Below, piece by piece: positions 1 to 6,813 of a DNA stretch of 12,126 nucleotides. The position numbers and the translations under genes were made by a program. The notes below the pieces were generated by a model, which worked only from the letters and a program-made list of their open reading frames with translations, ran no database searches and was not told where the DNA came from. The DNA comes from Chitinophagales bacterium. Its GTDB lineage: Bacteria; Bacteroidota; Bacteroidia; Chitinophagales; Chitinophagaceae. The DNA lies in contig JAATGW010000362.1 in NCBI GenBank assembly GCA_015654495.1, positions 1-12,126 on the forward strand, written 5' to 3'. Position 1 is the stretch's first letter. The number at the start of each line of letters is the position of its first letter.

Positions 1-24
1 AAATCGCATAATAGGTTCAGTAGA

Positions 25-294
25 TTATGGACCTTCCTTCAGCTGGAGAAACTTTACAATTTCTTTTACGGAGACCATGACCAGTCCGATGATAAAAAAA
101 ATGGGCTGGCACGAAAGAGGAAATATTTCTTTATATTTTAGCTGGTAGTGCAATTTTACTATGATTTCTTTTGCGGTTTTGCTGATCAGGCATGAAAAAG
201 CTTTCAACCAATCATGAATTAATTTTTCGGGGAAATTAACTTTGACAACGATCGCTTTATTTTTTGAATCATAGGACCTTCTCAGTATCATCAT
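25..294 (-). CDS. Possible small hypothetical protein (89 aa), doubtful
   Basis: I do not recognise this reading frame. It would encode an 89-residue basic protein with one hydrophobic stretch near the C-terminus (about residues 60-76, rich in Ile, Phe, Val) that could be a single membrane segment. It opens with two adjacent ATG codons and has no obvious ribosome binding site, although this phylum often lacks one. A second small frame (308-511) lies directly upstream on the same strand with a 13-base gap, which is the only contextual hint that the pair could be a real small transcript diverging from the kinase gene. Against it: no family motif, and ORFs of this size arise by chance in AT-rich DNA. 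Most likely hypothetical or non-coding. Confidence 0.22.
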   Translation of the reverse strand: MMILRRSYDSKNKAIVVKVNFPEKLIHDWLKAFSCLISKTAKEIIVKLHYQLKYKEIFPLSCQPIFFIIGLVMVSVKEIVKFLQLKEGP

Positions 295-307
295 GTTTAT
301 AAACAGA

Positions 308-511
308 TCATTTTGCCTGAATAATTTTGAATGTTCGTAAAGAACTTTTCTCCGTTATCTGTTCATTTATTTCATCCGGGTTCAAATCAGATTGAACAAT
401 TTGTGTGCCCTGACGTTTTGTAACCGTGTCCACTAACAATGACAGGTTCGATATTGTACAAAATTTTATCACAAATTTCTGACCGTCAATTTCCGGTTTT
501 TTACAAACCAT
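308..511 (-). CDS. Possible small hypothetical protein (67 aa), doubtful
   Basis: An unrecognised 67-residue frame starting at an ATG. The composition is protein-like: a mixed charged/hydrophobic sequence with no low-complexity runs, and a polar C-terminal half (about residues 33-60) with many Asp, Glu, Gln and Asn. No signal peptide, membrane segment or known motif is visible. It would sit first in a two-gene minus-strand unit with the 25-294 frame and would be transcribed away from the CheB/CheR kinase. There is no visible ribosome binding site. It could equally be a chance ORF in a long upstream region; conservation in related genomes would decide. Confidence 0.25.
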   Translation of the reverse strand: MVCKKPEIDGQKFVIKFCTISNLSLLVDTVTKRQGTQIVQSDLNPDEINEQITEKSSLRTFKIIQAK

Positions 512-778
512 GGTTTCGGTAAAAGGACTTAAGATTTACTGTCGCAATAAAAGATGATTTAAATCAGAGCCGGCGGGCAACGTGAATTTAAGGCGACATA
601 ATTAGCCGATCTTTGTTAAATCTTTGCTTTAAACGATCGGATTTTGTACAAAAGATCGAAAAGTGGGAATTATATAACAATTAGAACCGCGTATGTCAAA
701 TCTTTCACGTAAATAGCTTAGTTAGTTGTTTCCAATTATTCTCAGGAAGATTATAGTCCCACCCCCTAATTAAACTTT
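512..778. other. Upstream region of the kinase gene
   Basis: This 267-base stretch contains no supportable gene. It must carry the promoter of the kinase fusion. I could not find a clean Bacteroidetes-type promoter (TTTG with TAnnTTTG at the expected distance). A TTTG follows an A-rich run at 771-779, which would give a very short leader before the ATG at 803 and would exclude the GTG start at 779, but it is not an exact consensus match. A palindrome at 642-653 is listed separately. Two CTTTG copies at 611-615 and 622-626 lie 11 bases apart, which is probably not significant. Confidence 0.4.
634..658. promoter_or_regulatory. Palindromic sequence upstream of kinase, possible operator
   Basis: A perfect 12-base palindrome (TTTTGTACAAAA, 642-653) is flanked by CGATC at 634-638 and GATCG at 654-658, so the symmetry continues after a 3-base bulge on one side. 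The core TTGTACAA also occurs at 454-461. Such symmetry is the usual form of a site for a dimeric regulator, and the position about 145-160 bases before the kinase start would suit one. However, several 12-base palindromes are expected by chance in a window this long, and no regulator gene lies nearby. Weak candidate only. Confidence 0.22.
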
Positions 779-3700
779 GTGCGCTTACGCCAAAGAAGAT
801 CAATGAAAAATAAGAAAGACACTAAACCGATTTTATCTTCCAATCTATTTCCAGTTGTAGGTATTGGGGCTTCGGCCGGAGGACTGAATGCTTTTAAAAA
901 ACTGATCAAGGCTATTCCCGAAAATTCCGGGATTGCATTTGTACTGGTTCAGCATTTGGATCCCACACACGAAAGCATGCTGCCTGACCTTTTACAAAAA
1001 GTGACGAAGATTCCTGTGCTGGAAATCTCTGATGACATAAAGGTAAAACCTGATCATATTTACATTATTCCAAGCAATAAAATGCTGCTCGCGAACGACG
1101 GTGTTCTGGAACTTAGTCCTCGCCCCCCTAAGAGCAAATTGAATCTTCATATGCCCATTGATGTCTTTTTCAACTCACTTGCCGAAGTCCACCGGGCACA
1201 TTCAATCGGTGTGGTTTTATCCGGATCTGCATCCGATGGAACAAAAGGGCTGAAGGCTATAAAGGACCATGGCGGAATCACCTTTGCGCAGGATGAGGAG
1301 TCGGCAACTTTTGAGGGTATGCCGCAGAGTGCGAAACTTGCTGGTGTTGTTGACTTTATTCTTCCCCCTGAATTGATTCCCCTTAAAATAGTTGAATTAT
1401 TGCAGGAAGTGAAAGCTGAAACCGATGTTGCACGTCACCCTGCTCGGGAGCCCAAAGCTCCTGTTGTTAAAATACTGGAATTTTTACGCTTGTTGAAGGG
1501 CACTGATTTTACTTATTATAAACAAAGTACGATACGCAGGAGGATAAAGCGTAGAATGGCTTCGACTAAAACTGAAACGGAATCCGATTATCTGACTCTT
1601 TTGCAAAGCCATTCAACAGAACAGAATTATCTGTTTCAATCATTGCTAATTCCGGTTACATCATTTTTCCGTGACGAAAAAACATTTGATTATCTATGTT
1701 CCTCCGTGCTTCCGCATATCATGAGTATTAAAGACCCGGATGAAGCTCTCAGGATTTGGGTCGCAGGATGCAGCACAGGCCAGGAAGTTTATTCCATCGC
1801 GATGTGTATCAAAGAAATCGCCGGTGAAAAAACCAATAACATTAAAATTTTCGCAACTGATATCAGTGAACCCTCTCTTCAGAAAGCAAGGTCCGGCATA
1901 TATAAAAAGGTTGAAGTACGGAATATAAGCCAGCGCAGACTGGATCTGTTCTTCTCGGTGTCAAATGGGAATTATGTAATTAGTAAGAAAATACGGGAAA
2001 TATGTGTGTTTGCACGACATGATTTTTTAAAAGATCCGCCATTCATTAAAATGGATCTGATCTGCTGCCGAAACGTATTGATCTACATGGAACCTTATCT
2101 GCAGAAAAAAGCTTTAACCAGTTTTCATTTTGCATTAAAAGAAAAGGGTTTTTTACTATTGGGTCACACCGAGTCTATTCATAGTGTCGACCATATTCTT
2201 AAAGTGTTCAACTATGAACATAAAATATTCACCCGTACCGGCGATATAGTAAGTGTAGCAACAGATGTAGTACCTGCCAAAACCCAGCGGGATAAAGATT
2301 TACATCTTCCGGTAAGAGAGAATCCTGCGCCGGGTTTCAGGAAAATCATTGATGATCTCATACTTAAACGATTTTCATCGCCCGGAGTTATTGTTAATGA
2401 TTCTATGGACATTATTTTTTTCCGTGGAAATACAAGCCTTTATTTATCGCCGGCAGAAGGGAAGCCGATATACAATCTATCAGCGATGGCCAAAACCGGT
2501 CTGGCTTTTGAATTGAGAAATATCCTTCATAAAGCAAAAAAAATAAACAGCACTGGTGTAAAAAACGATATCCCCTTACACGAAAATGGAATACACCGGC
2601 TGGTTTCAATAGAGGCTATTCCGTTGGAAAATCTGGCTGAACCTCATTTTCTTGTACTGTTTCATGAAATGATAGTGGATAGTGAACTGACCGAGCGCAT
2701 CAATGAAAACAACGGCTCCCAACACACCAGGAGGAACAAATATGTATTGCGTATACACCAATTAGAAAGTGAGTTTGTGCAAACCAGGGAAGATATGCGT
2801 ACTATCACAGAGTACCAGGAAACAGCCAATAGAGATCTGCAGAGTGCCAATGAGGAACTGCTGAGCAGGGGTGAAGAATTGCAAAGCCTGAATGATGAAT
2901 TGGAAACCAGTAAGGAAGACTTGCAAAATACGAATGAAGAACTCACTGTCGTCAACCAGGAACTCGTAGGGCTCAATAAGCAGATTGTCCTGGCCCGGGA
3001 TTTTGCAGAAGCAATCATAACAACCGTCAGAACCCCTTTACTTGTACTGGATAAAAGTCTTCGTATTAAGTCAGTCAACAATGCCTTCTGTTCTTTTTTC
3101 CGCTTTACAAAAAGCGAAGTTGAGGGCATTTTAATTTACGAGCTTGGGAATAAAGAATGGAATATTTCTTCATTTAAAAAACTGTTGCAGTTGATTCTAA
3201 ATAAAGGAAAACCAATGACTGGTTTTGAAGTGAGGGCAGACTTTCCGGCTATTGGCAGCAAAATACTTCTCCTGAATGCTTCGCGTATAGTAACTGGTGC
3301 AGACGAAGAAAAATTGCTCCTCCTTGCAATTGAAGATATTACCGAAGAAATTTCTTTCAGAAAAAAGGAAAAGGAATTTCAACAGGAACTGGAAGGTAGA
3401 ATAAGTGAACGTACTTTAGCATTGAATGAAGCGAACGAGGAGTTACAGCAAAAAAACCAGGAGATTGCGCTTAGCATGTATAACCGAAGGTTCCTGACTG
3501 AATTTTCGGAACGGTTTTCTGCTAATGAAGCGCATCTCGAATTTTTTAATTCACTTGTACTTTATATAGCAGATCTGATAAAATTAGACTACGTTCTGGT
3601 TGCTAAAATTATTCCAGTCAGGGAAAACGAATTTGCTGTTTCTACAATTGCAATGACCGTTTTTGGTTCGCTTTCTGAAAATATTATTTACCCGCTGAGC

Positions 3701-4759
3701 GATGGGCCCTGCGCTGAAATCACCCGCGGTGTACTATGTAGCTATCCGGAAAATTGCAGGATCCTTTTTCCGGATAGTAAAACACTGTTAACCTATAGGG
3801 TGGAAGGTTATATAGGATATCCTCTCTTTGATCCGATGGGAACTGCTATAGGACTGATCGCGGTCATGCATGAAAAGAAGATAGACGATCCTGTTAGTGT
3901 TTCTTCCATTCTGAAAATTGTTGCAAAAAGAGCTGAAATGGAGCTGGAGAGGATAAAAGTTGAGGAACAACTACTGGAAAATAATAAAATACTCGAAGAA
4001 AAAAACGAAGATTTACTTCAGGTTAATAAGGAACTGGAATCTTTTACCCATATATCTAGTCATGACCTGCAGGAGCCTTTGAGAAAAATACAGATTTTCG
4101 CAAACAGAATTCTTGAAAAAGAACTGGACAGATTATCAGATAGTGGTAAGGATTTTTTCAACCGTATACGTCAGTCGGCACTGCAAATGCAAACCCTTAT
4201 TCAGGATCTTCTGATTTATTCGCAGGCCAGTGTGGCTGAGCGTGTATTTGAAATAGTCAACCTGCAGGATGTGGTGACAGCTGCAATCTCCGAATTGGGT
4301 GAAATCATCAGGGAAAAGGAAGCGGTAATAGATTCAAAAGATTTATGCCTCGTTAAAATCAATGCTACTCAGTTCCAGCAGGTGATGATTAATTTAATTG
4401 GTAATGCGCTCAAATTTTCGAGCGTCGGGAAATCCCCACACATTACCATCCGCAGCAAAATTTTAGAAGGAAATCAGCTGGAAGAAGAAAATCCCTCATT
4501 GACACCAGGAAAACTTTCTCAATTTAAGTTGTATTGCCATATAAGTATAGCAGATAATGGCATTGGCTTTGATCCAAAATACGGTGACCAGATTTTTGAA
4601 GTATTCGAACGGTTATATGGGAAAAATGAATATCCCGGTACCGGCATCGGCCTTGCCATAGTCCGGAAAATTATCGGCAATCACGATGGGTTCATTTTTG
4701 CAAGGGGTGAGTTGAATAAAGGTGCCACTTTCGATATTTATATTCCGCAGGACAGGTGA
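779..4759 (+). CDS. CheB-CheR-PAS-GAF hybrid sensor histidine kinase
   Basis: A soluble 1326-residue fusion with no membrane segment. In order (numbered from the GTG): CheB-type methylesterase, about 24-210, with the serine in GASAGG (S32), H59 in VQHLDP and D153 in SGSASDGT forming the expected triad; CheR N-terminal helices, about 228-285; CheR SAM-dependent methyltransferase, about 290-485, with WVAGCSTGQEVYS (327-339) as cofactor loop and ICCRNVLIYM (428-437); a PAS-like segment, about 520-630; a long coiled coil, about 655-740, rich in NEEL/LQ heptads; PAS, about 742-855; a short coiled coil; GAF, about 900-1055; HisKA with phosphoacceptor H1095 in SHDLQEP; and HATPase with N box (NLIGNALKFS, 1205-1214), DNGIGF (1259-1264) and GTGIGLAI (1287-1294). 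All key catalytic residues are present. There is no receiver domain, so the phosphate must pass to a separate regulator not in this window. By family, such hybrids couple chemotaxis-like methyl-group enzymes to a kinase; the substrate is unknown. The annotated start is GTG; the ATG at 803 (eight residues later), preceded by AAGAAG, is more likely. The protease gene follows 110 bases downstream. Confidence 0.95.
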   Translation: MRLRQRRSMKNKKDTKPILSSNLFPVVGIGASAGGLNAFKKLIKAIPENSGIAFVLVQHLDPTHESMLPDLLQKVTKIPVLEISDDIKVKPDHIYIIPSNKMLLANDGVLELSPRPPKSKLNLHMPIDVFFNSLAEVHRAHSIGVVLSGSASDGTKGLKAIKDHGGITFAQDEESATFEGMPQSAKLAGVVDFILPPELIPLKIVELLQEVKAETDVARHPAREPKAPVVKILEFLRLLKGTDFTYYKQSTIRRRIKRRMASTKTETESDYLTLLQSHSTEQNYLFQSLLIPVTSFFRDEKTFDYLCSSVLPHIMSIKDPDEALRIWVAGCSTGQEVYSIAMCIKEIAGEKTNNIKIFATDISEPSLQKARSGIYKKVEVRNISQRRLDLFFSVSNGNYVISKKIREICVFARHDFLKDPPFIKMDLICCRNVLIYMEPYLQKKALTSFHFALKEKGFLLLGHTESIHSVDHILKVFNYEHKIFTRTGDIVSVATDVVPAKTQRDKDLHLPVRENPAPGFRKIIDDLILKRFSSPGVIVNDSMDIIFFRGNTSLYLSPAEGKPIYNLSAMAKTGLAFELRNILHKAKKINSTGVKNDIPLHENGIHRLVSIEAIPLENLAEPHFLVLFHEMIVDSELTERINENNGSQHTRRNKYVLRIHQLESEFVQTREDMRTITEYQETANRDLQSANEELLSRGEELQSLNDELETSKEDLQNTNEELTVVNQELVGLNKQIVLARDFAEAIITTVRTPLLVLDKSLRIKSVNNAFCSFFRFTKSEVEGILIYELGNKEWNISSFKKLLQLILNKGKPMTGFEVRADFPAIGSKILLLNASRIVTGADEEKLLLLAIEDITEEISFRKKEKEFQQELEGRISERTLALNEANEELQQKNQEIALSMYNRRFLTEFSERFSANEAHLEFFNSLVLYIADLIKLDYVLVAKIIPVRENEFAVSTIAMTVFGSLSENIIYPLSDGPCAEITRGVLCSYPENCRILFPDSKTLLTYRVEGYIGYPLFDPMGTAIGLIAVMHEKKIDDPVSVSSILKIVAKRAEMELERIKVEEQLLENNKILEEKNEDLLQVNKELESFTHISSHDLQEPLRKIQIFANRILEKELDRLSDSGKDFFNRIRQSALQMQTLIQDLLIYSQASVAERVFEIVNLQDVVTAAISELGEIIREKEAVIDSKDLCLVKINATQFQQVMINLIGNALKFSSVGKSPHITIRSKILEGNQLEEENPSLTPGKLSQFKLYCHISIADNGIGFDPKYGDQIFEVFERLYGKNEYPGTGIGLAIVRKIIGNHDGFIFARGELNKGATFDIYIPQDR
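3742..3777. repeat. Perfect 12-bp inverted repeat inside the kinase GAF region
   Basis: CTATCCGGAAAA at 3742-3753 is the exact reverse complement of TTTTCCGGATAG at 3766-3777, separated by a 12-base loop that itself contains the palindrome AGGATCCT. The element lies inside the kinase reading frame where it encodes the GAF segment with YPENCRILFPDS (989-1000). No T-run follows on either strand, so it does not look like a terminator. The transcript could form a strong hairpin. By simple base-count reasoning an arm of this length with a short loop is unlikely by chance in one 12-kb window. Confidence 0.7.
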
Positions 4760-4808
4760 TCGGGAGATAGTATGCTGAAATCCTTCCGTTACCAGCTTCC
4801 GGATATTT

Positions 4809-4834
4809 GCAAAAAAGTTGCCTTTTATTTTTTT
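4809..4834 (+). terminator. Weak terminator-like hairpin with T-run after the kinase
   Basis: In the 110-base gap between the kinase and the protease-like gene, GCAA (4809-4812) can pair with TTGC (4818-4821), followed immediately by a T-rich run (4823-4834). The stem is only four pairs, which is short for an efficient intrinsic terminator. If it functions, the protease-like gene would have its own promoter; if not, the two plus-strand genes could be co-transcribed. Confidence 0.22.
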
Positions 4835-4869
4835 ATGGAATATCGGCGGGAATATCTCTATGGTAAAAT

Positions 4870-5658
4870 ATGAAGGCGGTTTTCACTATTTTAATGCTGC
4901 ATATCTTTTTCCATACCCATGCACAGGATAATGCTGAACACCAGGTACTGATGCTTTATCCGACAAATGATCTTTCAGTTACCAGCTGCCAGGGAAGCGG
5001 ATTTGTATTCCGCACTGCGTCCTGTTATTACCTGGTTACTGCATTGCATGTTCTTACAAAAACGCCAAAGCAGTTTGAAGCTTACTGGCCGAAATCTGTT
5101 CTCAAAAATTCATATAAATTCCTTCGTTTCGGTTATGCATCCTCGCATCTGAAATCAGTTTTTCATATCCCGCTTCTCGATTCATTAACTGGAGATCTGC
5201 TTTACGAAACATTCGGGAAGGGAGACAGTCTTCTTGATCTTGCCATCCTTAAGCTGGACACTGCCAATCACAACCTGGATTTTATTTTCGAAAATGCATC
5301 ACCGTTTACAAACCTGGATACATCGGTTAATATCGGAAGAGATGCCCTGTTACATGCGGTAGGTTATTGTGGGAGCCGCTCGAAACTGTACAATGTGAGT
5401 GCGATCAATCCGCGAAATCACCGCAGCAATCCTGCCATCTTTAAATTCTATTTTGAAAATAATCAACAGATCCTGAGTGGCATTTCAGGAGGACCGATTT
5501 ACAGATCAGGTATCGATTTCGCACAGGTTCCGCTCGGTATTTTTATTGCAGAAAGTGATTTTGGTGATTTCGGCCTGGGGATCTATCTCAAATATGTACA
5601 TGATATTATTAAAGAGAATGAGTTGAACGAAGCTGTGCGTATAAGTAGTTCGAATTGA
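4870..5658 (+). CDS. Exported trypsin-like serine protease-fold protein
   Basis: The 262-residue product starts with a hydrophobic N-terminus (residues 1-19, ending HTHAQ) that looks like a Sec signal peptide, so it probably acts in the periplasm or outside. The mature part shows a trypsin-fold pattern: GSGFVF (42-47) as first strand, H60 in TALHV as catalytic histidine, D123 in LLDLAILKLD as catalytic aspartate, and S206 in SGISGGPIY as nucleophile with its oxyanion glycines. The spacing fits small S1-type or Trypsin_2-like bacterial proteases. There is no PDZ domain, so it is not a full DegP/HtrA. Substrate is unknown; the protein could be a housekeeping quality-control or secreted protease, or a degenerate homologue that binds rather than cuts. 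It follows the kinase by 110 bases on the same strand, which may or may not mean co-transcription. The ATG is preceded by an AT-rich TAAAAT leader, usual for this phylum. Confidence 0.8.
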   Translation: MKAVFTILMLHIFFHTHAQDNAEHQVLMLYPTNDLSVTSCQGSGFVFRTASCYYLVTALHVLTKTPKQFEAYWPKSVLKNSYKFLRFGYASSHLKSVFHIPLLDSLTGDLLYETFGKGDSLLDLAILKLDTANHNLDFIFENASPFTNLDTSVNIGRDALLHAVGYCGSRSKLYNVSAINPRNHRSNPAIFKFYFENNQQILSGISGGPIYRSGIDFAQVPLGIFIAESDFGDFGLGIYLKYVHDIIKENELNEAVRISSSN

Positions 5659-5754
5659 TCTTCAGAATTTTCAGGTGCCGAATTTTTTTCAGCAGCATCA
5701 TGGTTTATTGTTTATCTGCAAATATGTCCATTGATTTTTTCACTCTGCCGGCTT

Positions 5755-6564
5755 CTATTCTGATATCTGCAAATCGTTTGATGGCGGAAGTGATTTTTTC
5801 TTTCTGAATAATTTATCTCCGTCACCATCAAAATGATAGAGTTTGGCTGATGTGATTTGCCTTGCCAGTCTGCTGCAAAGCCGGCATGCTAATAATGCTC
5901 CTGCAAATGGTCCTGCCCAATAAATCCACCATGCATTCCAGACCCCTGATACGACTGATGGTCCAAAAGAACGGGCCGGATTTGTACTGATTCCTGATAT
6001 ATCGGCTTCCAGTGGAACCATGATGGCATAAAGAAATGGAAAAAGTAAAGGTGTGTATGAACGGATCCTTTTAAACGCCAGGAATAAAATCAGTAGCGAT
6101 ACCATCGTAAAGGTGGTGAGTATTTCTCCAATTAATGCTGTCTGCGTTGAATAGCCGACTCCTGGTTCCGTTATAGCAAAGGATATGCTCCTTCCTAAAC
6201 TTCCCCAGGCCAAAAGAGGTAACACGCCGATGACTGCGCCCATCAATTGCGCTGCTACATACACAAAGGCAACCTTAATTTCGATTTTATTAAAAAGCCA
6301 GAATGCCATGGTAACAACCGGGTTAAGATGCGCACCACTGGCTCTGCCTAATGGGGAAATGGCTATCAGCGCCCCGGTTCCACCAAAAAGGAAGCCGGTT
6401 ATCAACTGACGAAGCTTTCGATGAGGAATAAAATTTTCCATCGGGCTTCCGGATCCAAACATAAAAATGACAAGGGAAAGACCTATCAGTAACAGAATAG
6501 CTGTGCCAGCTAACTCAGCCAGGAATTTTGACCACGGAAAACTGTGCCCGGTATTTTCTTCCAT
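5755..6564 (-). CDS. MIP-family channel (aquaporin / glycerol facilitator)
   Basis: A 269-residue inner-membrane channel of the major intrinsic protein family, which passes water or small neutral solutes. Six hydrophobic helices can be placed at about residues 12-36, 51-71, 96-118, 140-164, 168-186 and 209-230. The two pore half-helices carry the signature boxes SGAHLNPVVT (NPV at 81-83 instead of the usual NPA) and STNPARSFGP (NPA at 195-197, with R198 as the selectivity-filter arginine). Aligning helix 5 by eye to E. coli AqpZ, the position of its filter histidine is V183 here, so the protein is not a classical water-only AqpZ; substrate cannot be told from sequence. The C-terminal tail (about 240-269) is charged and likely cytoplasmic. 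It lies 249 bases downstream of the GH13 gene on the same strand with a hairpin between, so it probably has its own transcript, though functional linkage to the glycosidases is possible. It converges on the protease-like gene. Confidence 0.93.
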   Translation of the reverse strand: MEENTGHSFPWSKFLAELAGTAILLLIGLSLVIFMFGSGSPMENFIPHRKLRQLITGFLFGGTGALIAISPLGRASGAHLNPVVTMAFWLFNKIEIKVAFVYVAAQLMGAVIGVLPLLAWGSLGRSISFAITEPGVGYSTQTALIGEILTTFTMVSLLILFLAFKRIRSYTPLLFPFLYAIMVPLEADISGISTNPARSFGPSVVSGVWNAWWIYWAGPFAGALLACRLCSRLARQITSAKLYHFDGDGDKLFRKKKSLPPSNDLQISE

Positions 6565-6683
6565 TATTCAATTAATATTTTCTTGACATCAAAAAATCCG
6601 GACTGCCCTTGTGCTTATTTTCTTCCACTAAGCGATCTGGAATCCAGCTCAAAACCCCCGTCCGGCGAAACGAATTGCAGGCA

Positions 6684-6712
6684 GAGAAAACAATCGGGAA
6701 GAATTTCCCGAT
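6684..6712 (-). terminator. Candidate terminator of the GH63-GH13 transcript
   Basis: ATCGGGAA (6693-6700) and TTCCCGAT (6705-6712) form a perfect 8-base stem with a 4-base loop. Read on the minus strand the stem is followed by a T-rich run (TTGTTTTCT), as in an intrinsic terminator. It sits about 100 bases past the stop codon of the GH13 gene and before the channel gene, the expected place to end the glycosidase transcript. A stem of this size can also arise by chance, so the call rests mainly on position and the T-run. Confidence 0.45.
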
Positions 6713-6813
6713 GATCCATTAATGAATTTTTATAAGACAATAAGTTTTGAATTTGTAAGTGGTGAATGAAGCAATCACATTTAATTGCAGGGATTTCTAA
6801 CCGTGCGTCAGCG

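Noticed and set aside
2662..3129. 155-codon antisense frame within the kinase gene
   Set aside because: It is opposite the coiled-coil repeats of the kinase; its Ser/Leu-rich sequence is the mirror of Glu/Gln/Asn codons, not an independent gene.
5659..5754. Bidirectional terminator between the convergent protease-like and channel genes
   Set aside because: T-rich runs are present but I could not find a stem of useful length next to them.
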